A stretch of 64,000 bases of DNA from Fischerella sp. PCC 9605 (GCF_000517105.1 NZ_ALVT01000034.1:1101-65100); one strand, 5' to 3'; counted from the first letter of the stretch, positions 43,164 to 53,373 are shown. The notes: generated from the letters alone by a model not told the origin. Translations and numbers: made by a program.

Positions 43164-44084
43164 CTAATCACAACTAAGAGAAGCAGTTTGTTCGGCAATT
43201 TGTTTTGCTGCATCTATTAGATATTCAAAATATGTACGAGCAACGATGGATAGTTGTTTTCCCGATGGATAAACCATGTACCAGTCCCGTTTAATTGGAA
43301 AGTGTTCTACATTCAAAATGGTTAAATCCCCAGTATCAGGTAATAAGGTGTGACGAGATAAAACAGAAATTCCCAAACCACCGGCTATGGCTTGCTTAAT
43401 CGCTTCGTTACTCCCTAATTCTAGCTTTACTTTCACAGTCACTCCATGCTGATCGAATAATTTCTGCACGGCGCGGCGTGTTCCTGAACCAGGTTCCCGC
43501 ATAATAAAAGCTTCATCAGCAAGACGTTCTATGGGGATATTTTTCTCGTTTGCTAAAGGATGATTAATTGGAGCTAAAACTACTAAGGGATTTTCGAGAA
43601 AAGGCTGATAACTTACATCTAAATGTTCTGGGACTTGACTCATGATATATAAGTCGTCCATGTTATTTGTCATGCGTTCCAGAATGCCTTCATGATTTGT
43701 CACCTGTAGTGAGATATCAATTCCTGGATAAAGCTGACAAAATGGCCCTAACAATCGTGGTATAAAATATTTTGCTGTAGTAATTACCGCCAAGCGTAAT
43801 TGACCCTGTTTTAACCCTTTTAAATCTGCCACTTTCATTTCAAACTGGGCGATGGTATCGAAAATTTGCCGACAAGTGGCATATAATTCCCGTCCAGCTT
43901 CCGTCAAATACAGACGCTTACCTACCTGTTCAAATAATGGCAACCCTACCGATTTTGTAAGTTGCTTGATTTGCATAGAAACGGTAGGTTGAGTGAGAAA
44001 CAATTCTTCGGCGGCGCGAGTAAAGCTACCGTGCCGTGCTGCGGCCTCGAACACCTTCAACTGGTGCAACGTCGCTTGGTTCAA
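43164..44084 (-). CDS. LysR-type regulator, CmpR-like
   Basis: A 306-aa LysR protein. Residues 1-60 (ATLHQLKVFEAAARHGSFT, RAAEELFLTQPTVSMQIKQL) are the helix-turn-helix, followed by the substrate-binding domain (~90-295). The N-terminal sequence is close to CmpR/CbbR regulators that control inorganic-carbon genes and bind 2-phosphoglycolate or ribulose-1,5-bisphosphate. Position 0.6 kb from the carboxysome operon on the same strand makes it a likely regulator of ccm and/or the divergent NDH-1 genes. Which carbon-responsive LysR it is (CmpR, NdhR, RbcR) cannot be decided by eye, but the opening is most like CmpR. Confidence 0.85.
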   Translation of the reverse strand: MNQATLHQLKVFEAAARHGSFTRAAEELFLTQPTVSMQIKQLTKSVGLPLFEQVGKRLYLTEAGRELYATCRQIFDTIAQFEMKVADLKGLKQGQLRLAVITTAKYFIPRLLGPFCQLYPGIDISLQVTNHEGILERMTNNMDDLYIMSQVPEHLDVSYQPFLENPLVVLAPINHPLANEKNIPIERLADEAFIMREPGSGTRRAVQKLFDQHGVTVKVKLELGSNEAIKQAIAGGLGISVLSRHTLLPDTGDLTILNVEHFPIKRDWYMVYPSGKQLSIVARTYFEYLIDAAKQIAEQTASLSCD

Positions 44085-44707
44085 GGGTAATTCTCCTCAT
44101 CTAATGGCAATTGAATTGAGATATAGCAGTTTTACCTAGTCCTTATCCCTTTCTCACATCTGCCTAACGATTTGCCATATTTAACGTTTTGATTATTGTT
44201 AGTCAACGCTTAGCGCTGACTGTGAAACTAGGTTCATTCATCAAAACTAATGACATAAATCACTAGTAGTTCACCAAACCAAAATTGACGGTTGTTGAGC
44301 GGAGAAAAGTTCAAGGTTAAAGGGTAAGGAAAAAACCCTTTCCCTTTCCCTTTACCCCTTACCCTTTACTCTCCTTTTGAGAGGAAGGATTGGGAGAAAG
44401 GTCATTCTATATTGCATAGAAATAAAAACCGCTATAAATCTAGTATCACTGAACACTTGCCAGTCCAATGCGGTAACTTATGCAAAAGTTATGTGTTGTG
44501 AATATAGATAATAATCTATGCTTGTTATTATTAGATAGGTATTTAACTTATAAGTTTGAAAAGTTATTATCAAAACAACAAGCAAAGCGTAAGATGCCTT
44601 CCAGCCAACGTTGCACACCTTGAAGGTGTTTTTTGGGGATAGTAACCAACGTTGTACTAACCTCATCCCACTGGGTGTGTACAACGTTTTTCTCTCTGTT
44701 CAGATTT
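44085..44707. other. gap between LysR gene and ccmO
   Basis: No gene. It contains the LysR promoter region, a TTTCCC-type pyrimidine run near 44320-44370, an A/T-rich stretch, and hairpins between 44608 and 44688 downstream of ccmO. Confidence 0.6.
44648..44688. terminator. 10-bp-stem hairpin downstream of ccmO
   Basis: AACGTTGTAC (44648-44657) pairs perfectly with GTACAACGTT (44679-44688). On the plus strand it is followed by TTTTCTCTC, but the only gene reading toward it is ccmO on the minus strand, where no T-run follows. A further ACACCTT-G-AAGGTGT hairpin lies at ~44616. It may be an mRNA 3'-end stabiliser or terminator of the ccm transcript. Confidence 0.4.
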
Positions 44708-45466
44708 CTAGGACTCCTCTGTAATTTTTATGGATAACTTGGATAAATCTGGTAACTGAAGTAACTCTGTTTCGGCAACTGGCTCTTTGATATTGATTGG
44801 CAACCTTAATGGTTGACGTTCTTCTAGCCAGCAACTTGCTACTGGCAAGGTTTGCTCTAATTCATCTAATGGTCGAGGAATCACCATCACAGCATTCAGT
44901 TCTCCAATGCGTTCTGCCTCGTACATACCAGCTTCCACTGCTACCGCAACGTTTGCCACAGTGCCGCGAATAATGGCTGTACACAAACCCCCACCAATTT
45001 TTTCATACGCTGCTAACTGCACATCAGCAGCTTTCAACATCGCATCAGCAGCTCCTACCATTGCCGGAAAACCACGAGTTTCTACTAAACCCACTGCTTG
45101 GTTGCTCAAACGACTATAATTGCCGTCTCCTGTTACCGCACTGAGGCGACTATTAATAGGTAATATTACTTCTAGGTTGGGAAAAGGTCGGGGAATAACT
45201 AAGCTAGAAATAAACTGATCAAATTGTTTAGCGGTTTGCTCACCAGCTTCTACAGCCAAACGCACATCAGCAATTCCCCCTCGAACAATAGCAGTACAGT
45301 GACCACTGCCAATTTTTTCATATCCAACTAGGTGAACCCCAGCTGATTTGAGCATCATATCTGCCGTACCAACTATCGCTGGAAAACTGCGAGTTGATAC
45401 TAACCCCAAAGCACTATCCTTGAGGTTGTCTCGACGATGCGATGCCTGGACATTGTATGCGTCCAT
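44708..45466 (-). CDS. ccmO: carboxysome shell protein CcmO (double BMC domain)
   Basis: A 252-aa shell protein with two BMC domains, first ~13-95 (ALGLVSTRSFPAIVGTADMM...YEKIGSGHCTAIVRG) and second ~125-205 (AVGLVETRGFPAMVGAADAM...YEKIGGGLCTAIIRG), then a ~40-residue C-terminal extension. CcmO builds tandem-domain trimers in the facets or edges of beta-carboxysomes. The ATG at 45466 is preferred over an upstream in-frame start because GGAGAA lies nine bases before it and the sequence then begins MDAYNVQ. It is the last gene of the ccmK2-K1-L-M-N-O operon, 45 bp after ccmN. Confidence 0.95.
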   Translation of the reverse strand: MDAYNVQASHRRDNLKDSALGLVSTRSFPAIVGTADMMLKSAGVHLVGYEKIGSGHCTAIVRGGIADVRLAVEAGEQTAKQFDQFISSLVIPRPFPNLEVILPINSRLSAVTGDGNYSRLSNQAVGLVETRGFPAMVGAADAMLKAADVQLAAYEKIGGGLCTAIIRGTVANVAVAVEAGMYEAERIGELNAVMVIPRPLDELEQTLPVASCWLEERQPLRLPINIKEPVAETELLQLPDLSKLSIKITEES

Positions 45467-45510
45467 GTGAATTCTCCAGGATATCCAAACTGACAACTTA
45501 CAATTAACAC

Positions 45511-46158
45511 TTATTCGGACTGCTCGTCAGAGGGGGGTTTGTTCAAGGATTGCCGATGTGGAAACAACGTGATCAAAAGCTGCTGAATACTTCCCTGTCC
45601 ATAGATGTGAGTACCGATATTGTTTGGCGAGTCAGTGGTAGGCTCTTTTATACCCTCAGTTGCAGAAGACGCGGAGATATCGACATGAGAATTTCCCGTA
45701 TCTGCCTGTTCCTGTGGCGACCTGTCCTCTTCAATAGAAGCAGAATTGGTGGTGGACGGTTCCGGCTGTTGTGTTTGGTAAGTCGTATCGACAGAATCGG
45801 AAATATGCCGACTGGTATCTCCTAGAACTGAACCGGGTGCAACTACTTGTCCAGGTTCCACAGAATAATTGAAAACTGTTGTCGCCGCACCAATGCAAGC
45901 GTTTGCGCCAATTTTACCCTCACCAATCATTAGGAAACCGGCTCCCAAGTTTGCTCCTGCTTCTACTTCTAAGGTTCCTTGATGGACTTTAAGGATTGAC
46001 CCCATACCAATGCAAACTCCAGAACCTACTATGATTTTGCTGTTTGGAGCCGCTTGGAGTATCACTCCTGGTGCGAGAACTGCACTTGGATGAATAATCA
46101 CCTCGCCACTGATGTAAGAATCAAAGTTGTTGCCCAGGCGCAGTGGCGGCACAGACAT
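45511..46158 (-). CDS. ccmN: carboxysome assembly protein CcmN
   Basis: A 215-aa adaptor. Residues ~18-115 form a left-handed beta-helix of hexapeptide repeats (IIHPSAVLAPGVIL, IGMGSILKVHQG, IGANACIGAATTVF) that binds CcmM. A Pro/Thr/Ser-rich linker follows. The C-terminal encapsulation peptide, an amphipathic helix starting IYGQGSIQQLLITLF (~183-203), recruits the shell proteins to the enzyme core. All features of a working CcmN are present. The 118-bp gap to ccmM contains G-rich/C-rich inverted segments (46190-46265). Confidence 0.93.
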   Translation of the reverse strand: MSVPPLRLGNNFDSYISGEVIIHPSAVLAPGVILQAAPNSKIIVGSGVCIGMGSILKVHQGTLEVEAGANLGAGFLMIGEGKIGANACIGAATTVFNYSVEPGQVVAPGSVLGDTSRHISDSVDTTYQTQQPEPSTTNSASIEEDRSPQEQADTGNSHVDISASSATEGIKEPTTDSPNNIGTHIYGQGSIQQLLITLFPHRQSLNKPPSDEQSE

Positions 46159-46276
46159 GGAATTTTTAACCTCGGAAGCCGAAGAAAATACGATGGGGAG
46201 TTGGGGAGGCGGGGTGATGGGGGGCTGCTAGTAAAGAATTTCTCCCTATCTCCCCATCCCCCCATCTCGTCTTTTA

Positions 46277-47938
46277 CTACGGGCGTTGGATAATCAATTC
46301 CAATACCCGGCGCTTAGCTTTAGGATCGATACCAATTAAGCGCACGTATTCTCCTTGATATTCGGCGAGGTATCCTTCCAATGCTGCGATCGCCTGTTGC
46401 AAACTGCTAGCCTGAATTTGTCCGCAGCTAGCCCAAGAACCTGTACGGAATCTCCTTTGATCTACATGTTCGGCACTAATCTTAAAGCCACCTGCCAACA
46501 GTTGCTGTAGCTGTTCTACTGCTTCGGAACTTAATTTGGTACTAGTAGCTGTTGCGGTTGTAGAAGCAAAAGAGGTAGCCGTCGTACTAGCTGATTTGTT
46601 GCTACCAGATGCAGCGACCGGGCCGTTGGGGCGTTGGATAATGCTTTCGAGTACACGACGTTTGGCTTTCGGGTCGATACCAATCAAGCGCACGTATTCG
46701 CCTTGATGATTATCCATACAATCTTCTAGGGCAGCAACCACTTCACCCGCAGAAGTTGCTTCAATTGGCTTGCAGCTTTGCCAGGAACCCGTGCGGAAAC
46801 GGCGCTCATCTACGTGTTCTGTACCAATTCTGTAACCACCTGCTAATAGTTGGCGGATTTGATCTACTGTTTCACTGCTGAGTCTGCTGCTGCTGCCGTT
46901 GCTGCTACCATTGCCGTTGTAGCTGCCATTACTGCTATAACTAGCAGCAGGAGCCTTAAAGGAAGTAGGTGCTTGGACAACGCCATCCGGACGTTGAATA
47001 ATAGTTTCTAACACGCGCCGTCTGCCCTTGGGGTCAATGCCAAACAGGCGAACGTACTCACCGCTGTGGTCTGCTAAACAACCCTCCAAAGCTGCGATCG
47101 CTTCACCTAAGCTTCTTGCTTCAATTGGCTTGCAACTAGTCCAAGAACCCGTGCGGAACCGCCGTTGGTCTACGTGTTCTGTGCCGATTTTATATCCTTG
47201 CTCCAATAGATAGCGTACCTGCTCTACTGTTTCTGCACCCAAGCTGCTGCTATACACCTCGCTGCTCCTTTCAAATCCATTAACGCCTTTGCTTGTATAA
47301 GATTTAGTTAATTCATCACGAATGGTTCTAATACATTTGCTATCCGCAGCACATAAGTAACCTGCTCGCAGTGCCTGATTGATACCAACCACATGATGGG
47401 CAAATTCCTTATCTTCAGCTTGCACATCTGGCAATCGGTCAGCTTGCTGCTGGTTAGTAATTACTGCTCCCGAAGGCACATACTTGCCTGGAGGGATTTC
47501 CACATCTTGGATTAAAGCGTGCATCATCACAATGCAACCTGCTCCCACCCTGGCATTAAAAACCGTAGAGCGAAAACCGATAAAACAACCATCTCCTACA
47601 TAGCATGGCCCGTGAATTAAAGCCATGTGGGTGAGGCAGCTATTCTCACCAACCCATACCGAATATTCTTGTTGGTCATCACCAATTACACGCCCTTTCT
47701 CTAAGCCGTGTATAACAACACCATCTTGAATATTAGTGTTTTCACCGATATAAAAAGGCGTACCTTCATCTGCCCTAATCGAAGTACCAGGCGCAACTAT
47801 TACATTTGCCCCTATCCGTACATCCCCAATGATATTGGAAAATGAATGCAAGAATGCTGATGGATCTATTGTTGGCTCAGCTAAATTTCTTGACCACGGG
47901 GTTGGGGGAGCCGCCTCCGCGATGCTGCGGACTGCCAT
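46277..47938 (-). CDS. ccmM: carboxysome scaffold CcmM (gamma-CA plus three RbcS-like domains)
   Basis: A 553-aa scaffold that condenses RuBisCO. Residues ~20-200 are a gamma-carbonic-anhydrase beta-helix with zinc-ligand His in VVIHG and THMALIHG, and the regulatory Cys pair C-x5-C in [10 protein letters not shown]. Three RuBisCO-small-subunit-like domains follow, each starting with a YxIGTEHVD-type motif (third: FKISAEHVD) and R-R-FRTGSW. The third lacks the second Cys present in the first two (EGY instead of EGC/EDC). The ATG at 47938 follows GGAGG and gives [10 protein letters not shown]. An internal GTG at 47257 with its own AAAGGAG box can start the short form. Confidence 0.96.
   Translation of the reverse strand: MAVRSIAEAAPPTPWSRNLAEPTIDPSAFLHSFSNIIGDVRIGANVIVAPGTSIRADEGTPFYIGENTNIQDGVVIHGLEKGRVIGDDQQEYSVWVGENSCLTHMALIHGPCYVGDGCFIGFRSTVFNARVGAGCIVMMHALIQDVEIPPGKYVPSGAVITNQQQADRLPDVQAEDKEFAHHVVGINQALRAGYLCAADSKCIRTIRDELTKSYTSKGVNGFERSSEVYSSSLGAETVEQVRYLLEQGYKIGTEHVDQRRFRTGSWTSCKPIEARSLGEAIAALEGCLADHSGEYVRLFGIDPKGRRRVLETIIQRPDGVVQAPTSFKAPAASYSSNGSYNGNGSSNGSSSRLSSETVDQIRQLLAGGYRIGTEHVDERRFRTGSWQSCKPIEATSAGEVVAALEDCMDNHQGEYVRLIGIDPKAKRRVLESIIQRPNGPVAASGSNKSASTTATSFASTTATATSTKLSSEAVEQLQQLLAGGFKISAEHVDQRRFRTGSWASCGQIQASSLQQAIAALEGYLAEYQGEYVRLIGIDPKAKRRVLELIIQRP
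47257..47271 (-). promoter_or_regulatory. internal ribosome-binding site and GTG start of the short CcmM form
   Basis: On the minus strand AAAGGAG (47265-47271) lies seven bases before an in-frame GTG (47255-47257, Val228 of CcmM). Translation there yields ~326 aa containing only the three RbcS-like domains. In Synechococcus elongatus the short form M35 is made in the same way from an internal GTG. Confidence 0.75.
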
Positions 47939-48040
47939 TGCGAGATTCCTCCTCAATTGTTGTTGGTTGTTTGTTAGTTGTTGGTTGTTGGTTGTTGGTT
48001 TTTTCCCACCAACTACTAACCACTAACCACTAACAAATTC

Positions 48041-48343
48041 CTATCGATATTGATCTTTTTTGCTGTAAATCATGCGATCTTCGACGTGAATTGTATCAAT
48101 AATCGCCACCACAGCAGCATCTACTGGACGCTGTTCATTACCAAGAATTTGGCGCGCAGCACTGCCACGACTGACAAGTACCCATTCATCCACTCCCGCA
48201 CCAACATTATCAGCAGCCACCTCGTATTCTGGTAAAATGCGTCCTTCTTCATCTACTAATTGCAACAACAGTAGCTTAACACCTCTAAGACTTGGGTCTT
48301 TTTGAGTGCTCACTACTGTGCCGCGCACTTTAGCAATTTGCAT
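48041..48343 (-). CDS. ccmL: carboxysome vertex protein CcmL
   Basis: A 100-aa pentameric vertex protein of the EutN/CcmL family. It begins MQIAKVRGTVVSTQKDPSLRGVKLLLLQ and has the family end block WVLVSRGSAARQ and VVAIIDTIHVEDRMIY. Pentamers close the twelve corners of the icosahedral shell. The gene starts six bases after ccmK1 and is separated from ccmM by ~100 bp holding GTTGTTGGTTGTTGG-type repeats. Confidence 0.96.
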   Translation of the reverse strand: MQIAKVRGTVVSTQKDPSLRGVKLLLLQLVDEEGRILPEYEVAADNVGAGVDEWVLVSRGSAARQILGNEQRPVDAAVVAIIDTIHVEDRMIYSKKDQYR

Positions 48344-48349
48344 TACTCT

Positions 48350-48694
48350 TTATGGTCTTCTGCCAAAGGGACGAATTGCGTTCACGTTCTCGCGGAACTG
48401 CTCTACATCTTCGGTGTAACGGATTGGCAGAACATATTCTAAGTTCTCGTGGGGACGAGCAATGATATGAGTAGACAGCACTTGTCCGCCATTGACTCGC
48501 TTGACAGACTCAACTCCTGCTGCTACAGAGGCTTGCACTTCCGAAACATCTCCACGAACGATAACGGTGACGCGACCGCTACCGATTTTTTCATAACCTA
48601 CCAAGGTGACGCGAGCAGCTTTTACCATTGCATCCGCTGCTTCCACCACTGCCGGGAAACCAAGCGTTTCCACCATTCCTACTGCAATTGACAT
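48350..48694 (-). CDS. ccmK1: carboxysome shell protein CcmK1
   Basis: A single-BMC-domain hexamer-forming shell protein (114 aa). The core is [19 protein letters not shown], in which the KIGSG loop lines the central pore, followed by [16 protein letters not shown]. Compared with the neighbouring 102-aa paralogue it has an extra C-terminal tail ([13 protein letters not shown]), as CcmK1 does in Synechocystis. The two are more than 85% similar by eye except in the tail. Second gene of the ccm operon, 102 bp after ccmK2. Confidence 0.93.
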   Translation of the reverse strand: MSIAVGMVETLGFPAVVEAADAMVKAARVTLVGYEKIGSGRVTVIVRGDVSEVQASVAAGVESVKRVNGGQVLSTHIIARPHENLEYVLPIRYTEDVEQFRENVNAIRPFGRRP

Positions 48695-48796
48695 AATTTT
48701 TTTAATCCTTAAGAAGCTTCCAACAAACGATCAAACACAAGCAAAGCTAGCGACAAGAAGGCAACCCCGTTGTTTTGTTTTGTTTATGAACTGTGC

Positions 48797-49105
48797 CTAA
48801 GTGCGGAACTGCTCCACAGCTTCCGTATAACGAATCGGCAAGACGTATTCCAAGTTCTCGTGAGGACGAGCAATGATATGGGTAGATACCACTTCACCGC
48901 CGTTTACTCTTCTGGCTGCTTCAACTCCGGCAGCTACCGAAGCTTGCACTTCCGAAACGTCTCCCCGCACAATCACTGTCACCCTGGCACTGCCGATTTT
49001 TTCATAACCGACTAAAGTGACACGAGCAGCTTTTACCATAGCATCCGCAGCTTCCACCACTGCCGGAAAACCTTTAGTTTCAATCATTCCAACCGCAATA
49101 GGCAT
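48797..49105 (-). CDS. ccmK2: carboxysome shell protein CcmK2
   Basis: First gene of the ccm operon: 102-aa BMC protein, beginning [19 protein letters not shown] with the pore loop KIGSARVTV. CcmK2 is the main facet protein of the beta-carboxysome. Its short C-terminus distinguishes it from the following ccmK1. TAGGAG lies eight bases before the ATG. The promoter must lie in the 620-bp AT-rich region shared with the divergent ndhF4. Confidence 0.94.
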   Translation of the reverse strand: MPIAVGMIETKGFPAVVEAADAMVKAARVTLVGYEKIGSARVTVIVRGDVSEVQASVAAGVEAARRVNGGEVVSTHIIARPHENLEYVLPIRYTEAVEQFRT

Positions 49106-49728
49106 CGCAGGACTCCTAACACATTTAATGCAATTTGTACTATTTTGTTGAAAATTCTGACGGGGATGCTCATCTTGAGCTATTTAACTGTTCTCAAATT
49201 AAGCATAAGAAAGCTTGGCTCCCCTGACAATATAAATTAGTATAATAGTTTATAATAAAATAGTTTAAAAAAACTTAATAAAATTTTATGGGTAGATTTC
49301 GCTCAACCAATCTTCACAGATTCCTAGAGCAGCTACTTCTGTTTTATAATTTTTTTATAATATTCACTCAAACAAGTTCATACAGACCAAAATTCTGTAT
49401 TTAGGGGAATGACAAACGAGCTACACAGTAGTACTGGTGTCTTTCCTCGCTTTTTACTGTTTGTGGAATTTATTTATAAAAGCAATATATAATTTCTTAT
49501 TATCATCGATATAAAAGACTGTTTTCACATCATAATTCTCAAGCTAATCAAAGGAGGTCAAGATAGATAAGTAAGAAATTGTTTATAGGTAAGATAATAG
49601 TTTCTGTCCTATTTATGAAGACTCAAAAATGTAATAATACTATTTAATAAAATTTATATAGAGTTTAATTTATTCATTTCATTTAACAAGACCAATAATT
49701 ACAAGCTGCGACATCAAGGGAAGATTAA
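49106..49728. promoter_or_regulatory. divergent promoter region ccmK2 / ndhF4
   Basis: A 623-bp AT-rich non-coding region between two carbon-uptake operons. An AAAGGAGGTC box at ~49552 has no usable start codon after it. Specific LysR sites could not be identified by eye, although A/T-rich dyads are frequent around 49230-49280 and 49470-49500. Confidence 0.55.
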
Positions 49729-51585
49729 ATGAATCAGTTTCTGTTCTCAACAACTTGGTGGATACCATTTTATAGCTTATTAGGCGCAGTTTTGACATTG
49801 CCTTGGGCAATGGGAATAGTTCGCCGTACAGGACCAAGACCCGCAGCATATTTCAACTTATTGACGACATTTTTGGCTTTTATCCATAGTCTATTTGTCT
49901 TCAAGGATATTTGGAATGGAGAACCAGAAAATTTTGTAATTACCTGGTTTAGTGCTGCGGATTTAAATATTTCCTTTGCCTTAGAAATCTCACCAGTCAG
50001 TGTTGGGGCAACAGTTTTAATAGCAGGGTTAAGTTTACTAGCCCAAATTTATGCTTTGGGTTACATGGAAAAAGACTGGGCATTGGCTCGGTTCTTTGCC
50101 TTGATGGGCTTTTTTGAAGCAGCGCTAAGTGGCTTAGCTGTAAGTGACTCCTTGTTTCTCAGCTACGCATTACTGGAAATGCTGACTCTTTCTACTTACT
50201 TATTGGTGGGATTTTGGTATGCTCAACCGCTAGTAGTAACAGCAGCACGAGATGCTTTTTTAACTAAGCGTGTGGGAGATTTGCTGCTGCTGATGGGAGT
50301 AGTAACCCTGTCTACTAAAGCAGGCAGTTTGAATTTTTCCGATTTATATGAGTGGGCGCAAACAGCAGAGTTAAGCCCATTAACATCGAGTTTATTAGGA
50401 TTGGCATTGATTGCAGGCCCTGCTGGTAAATGCGCTCAATTTCCCTTGCACCTGTGGTTAGATGAGGCGATGGAAGGGCCAAACCCAGCTTCGGTGATGC
50501 GAAACTCAATGGTAGTAGCTGGTGGAGCCTATATACTGTTCAAATTGCAGCCTATCCTAGCACTGTCACCCTTTGCTTTAAGAGCCTTGATGATTATAGG
50601 TACAGTAACAGCGGTCGGTGCATCTTTGGTGTCTATCGCTCAAACTGATATCAAGCGGGCGCTATCCCATTCCACTAGTGCATACATGGGATTAGTGTTT
50701 TTGGCTGTGGGTTTGCAACAAGGAGGTGTGGCTCTGATCTTGTTGTTTACCCATGCGATCGCCAAAGCATTGTTATTTATGAGTACTGGCTCTGTAATTT
50801 ATACCACTAGTAGCCAAGATTTAACAGAAATGGGCGGCTTGTGGTCGCGGATGCCAGCAACTACCACAGCCTTTGTGGTCGGTTCAGCCGGAATGGTAAC
50901 GCTGCTACCCTTGGGAAGCTTTTGGGCAATGTTATCTTGGGCTGACGGCTTGGCACTCATTACCCCTTGGGTGTTGTGGGTTTTGGTAATTGTGAATGGC
51001 CTAACGGCATTGAATTTAACGCGGGTATTCCGGTTAGTATTCTGGGGAGAACCCCAACAAAAGACCCGCCGTGCACCAGAAGTTCCCTGGCCAATGGCAT
51101 TGCCAATGGTAGCTCTGACAGTGGTGACTCTGTTAGTACCCATGATGTTACAGCAATGGTATCTCTTACCTAGCTGGGAAAGCATTAATTGGTTCGTAGT
51201 AGCAATGTTGGTGTCGTCTACTATGTTAGGAGTAGGTATAGGATCTACAATTTATCTGCACAAAGCTTGGTCGCGTTCCAGAGTACTGACTTGGAGACTT
51301 GTGCAGGATTTGCTGGGATATGACTTTTACATTGACCGCATTTATAAATTTACGGTAGTGAGTGCTGTTGCTTTGCTTTCCAAGATTTCCGCGTGGAGCG
51401 ATCGCTATTTAGTAGACGGTCTGGTTAACTTAGTAGGGTTCGCAACAATGTTTGGTGGGCAAAGCTTGAGATACAGCGTTTCCGGTCAATCGCAAGGGTA
51501 TCTTTTGACTATCGTTGTTGGCATCAGCATCCTGGGTTTCTTCATCGGCTGGTCATTAGGATTGCTGGAGAAATTGCCTTTTTAG
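49729..51585 (+). CDS. ndhF4: NDH-1 subunit NdhF4 (CO2-uptake type)
   Basis: A 618-aa, polytopic membrane subunit of the respiratory/CO2-uptake NDH-1 complex, homologous to NuoL. About 16 hydrophobic helices are visible. The proton-channel Lys region is KCAQFPLHLWLDEAMEGPNPASVM, where the usual S-A-x-x-P-[FL]-H-x-W-L motif of NuoL begins K-C-A-Q; the C-terminal long-helix region is shorter than in respiratory NdhF1. The gene starts a three-gene operon with ndhD4 and cupB, the NDH-1MS' form that hydrates CO2 constitutively with low affinity. GGGAAG lies before the ATG. Confidence 0.9.
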   Translation: MNQFLFSTTWWIPFYSLLGAVLTLPWAMGIVRRTGPRPAAYFNLLTTFLAFIHSLFVFKDIWNGEPENFVITWFSAADLNISFALEISPVSVGATVLIAGLSLLAQIYALGYMEKDWALARFFALMGFFEAALSGLAVSDSLFLSYALLEMLTLSTYLLVGFWYAQPLVVTAARDAFLTKRVGDLLLLMGVVTLSTKAGSLNFSDLYEWAQTAELSPLTSSLLGLALIAGPAGKCAQFPLHLWLDEAMEGPNPASVMRNSMVVAGGAYILFKLQPILALSPFALRALMIIGTVTAVGASLVSIAQTDIKRALSHSTSAYMGLVFLAVGLQQGGVALILLFTHAIAKALLFMSTGSVIYTTSSQDLTEMGGLWSRMPATTTAFVVGSAGMVTLLPLGSFWAMLSWADGLALITPWVLWVLVIVNGLTALNLTRVFRLVFWGEPQQKTRRAPEVPWPMALPMVALTVVTLLVPMMLQQWYLLPSWESINWFVVAMLVSSTMLGVGIGSTIYLHKAWSRSRVLTWRLVQDLLGYDFYIDRIYKFTVVSAVALLSKISAWSDRYLVDGLVNLVGFATMFGGQSLRYSVSGQSQGYLLTIVVGISILGFFIGWSLGLLEKLPF

Positions 51586-51692
51586 TCAATAGTCATTAGT
51601 CATTAGTCAACAGTTAGTAGTTAGTAGTTATTTCTCCCACTCCCCCACTCTCCCACTCCCCCCATCTCCCTAGTCCCTAGTTCCTACAAACT

Positions 51693-53195
51693 ATGCTCAG
51701 TGCTTTAATTTTGCTGCCATTGTTAGGTGCGGCTATAGTCAGTTTCTTGCCTGTTGGCATGAATGCGAAACTCTCTCGTAGTGTCGCTTTGATTTTTGCC
51801 AGTTTAGCTTTCGTATGGACGCTGGTTTTAACAAGCCAGTTTGATCCAACAGTCATCACTCAACAGTTTGCTGAATTTCTGCCTTGGATAGATGCCTTGG
51901 GTTTGAACTATCACCTGGGGATAGATGGCTTATCTTTACCTTTATTGGTTTTGAATGGACTGTTGACTTGCATTGCGATCTACAGCAGCGATGAAAATCT
52001 ACGGCGTCCGCGCTTTTATTACTGTTTGATACTGCTGTTAAGTGCTGGCGTCAGTGGAGCATTTTTAGCACAGGATTTACTGTTATTTTTCCTGTTTTAC
52101 GAGTTGGAACTTATTCCCCTTTATTTGCTAATTGCCATTTGGGGTGGTGAACGCCGGGGTTACGCAGCGACAAAATTTTTGATTTATACCGCTGTTTCCG
52201 GAATTTTAATTTTGGCAAGTTTCCTAGGCATAGTGTGGCTAAGTGGTTCTCCTAGCTTTGCTGTAGAAACTTTGAATACCAAAGGTTTACCTTTAGCCAC
52301 ACAAGTTTTGCTGTTGCTGGGGATTTTAATTGGTTTTGGCATCAAGATTCCCTTGGTTCCCTTTCATACTTGGTTGCCGGATGCTCACGTAGAAGCTTCC
52401 ACGCCAATTTCAGTACTGTTAGCTGGGGTATTGTTGAAGTTGGGAACTTACGGTTTACTGCGCTTTGGTATGTACTTGTTGCCAGATGCTTGGAGTTATT
52501 TGGCTCCTGTTTTGGCAACTTGGGCGGTAGTCAGCGTGCTTTACGGTGCATCCTGCGCGATCGCCCAAACAGACATGAAAAAAATGGTGGCATACAGTTC
52601 TATTGGTCACATGGGCTACGTCCTGATCGCTGCCGCTGCTGCCACCCCTTTAAGCATATTGGGAACAGTTATGCAAATGATAAGCCACGGCTTAATTTCT
52701 GCATTACTGTTTTTGCTAGTAGGGGTTGTGTATAAAAAAGCAGGTAGCCGTGATTTAGATGTCCTCAGGGGACTGTTGAATCCAGAACGAGGTATGCCTG
52801 TAATTGGTAGCTTGATGGTATTGGGAGTAATGGCAAGTGCTGGCATACCGGGAATGTTCGGTTTTATTGCTGAATTCGTTGTCTTTCGTGCTAGTTTTGC
52901 AGTTTTTCCTGTACAAACCCTGTTATGCATGGTTGGTACAGGTTTAACTGCGGTTTACTTCTTACTTCTGACTAATCGCGCCTTTTTTGGACGCTTATCT
53001 GCACAAGTTGTCAACTTACCACGAGTTTATTGGAGCGATCGCGCTCCAGCAATTGTTCTAGCTGTTTTGATTGTAATTTTTGGTATTCAGCCAGCTTGGT
53101 TAATACATTGGACTGAAGCAACAACAACAGCAATAGCAAATACTCAGAGTGTTGTTGCCCACGTGTCTTTTGAGAAGGCACAAGGTAAGAGTTGA
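51693..53195 (+). CDS. ndhD4: NDH-1 subunit NdhD4 (CO2-uptake type)
   Basis: A 500-aa NuoM-like membrane subunit with about 14 helices. Conserved motifs are FLFYELELIPLYLLIAIWGG with the channel Glu, KIPLVPFHTWLPDAHVEAST and AYSSIGHMGYVLI. Paired with NdhF4 and CupB it makes the CO2-converting NDH-1MS' variant. It lies 107 bp after ndhF4; that gap is filled by AGTCATT and TAGTTAG-type tandem repeats and a C-rich stretch, so the genes remain co-oriented although not tightly packed. Confidence 0.93.
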   Translation: MLSALILLPLLGAAIVSFLPVGMNAKLSRSVALIFASLAFVWTLVLTSQFDPTVITQQFAEFLPWIDALGLNYHLGIDGLSLPLLVLNGLLTCIAIYSSDENLRRPRFYYCLILLLSAGVSGAFLAQDLLLFFLFYELELIPLYLLIAIWGGERRGYAATKFLIYTAVSGILILASFLGIVWLSGSPSFAVETLNTKGLPLATQVLLLLGILIGFGIKIPLVPFHTWLPDAHVEASTPISVLLAGVLLKLGTYGLLRFGMYLLPDAWSYLAPVLATWAVVSVLYGASCAIAQTDMKKMVAYSSIGHMGYVLIAAAAATPLSILGTVMQMISHGLISALLFLLVGVVYKKAGSRDLDVLRGLLNPERGMPVIGSLMVLGVMASAGIPGMFGFIAEFVVFRASFAVFPVQTLLCMVGTGLTAVYFLLLTNRAFFGRLSAQVVNLPRVYWSDRAPAIVLAVLIVIFGIQPAWLIHWTEATTTAIANTQSVVAHVSFEKAQGKS

Positions 53196-53373
53196 AACTT
53201 GTTAGTAGTTAGTGGTTAGTAGTTAGTAGTTGGTTATAGACCACTAACCCTTCGGGTACTCTACGAGAAGCCGCCCACAAGGGGCGTCTACGCCAGTCGC
53301 TCATGGGGGGAACCCCCTTTGGAGCGCGCTGGCTCACCACTAACGCCTCCAGTTTTTGTTAGGAGAATTGCCA

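Noticed and set aside
44907-48235. Plus-strand open frames inside the carboxysome genes
   Set aside because: Antisense shadows of ccmO, ccmN, ccmM and ccmL, whose identity is secure.
49552-49561. Strong Shine-Dalgarno AAAGGAGGTC suggesting a small gene
   Set aside because: No ATG, GTG or TTG at suitable distance opens a frame of meaningful length.
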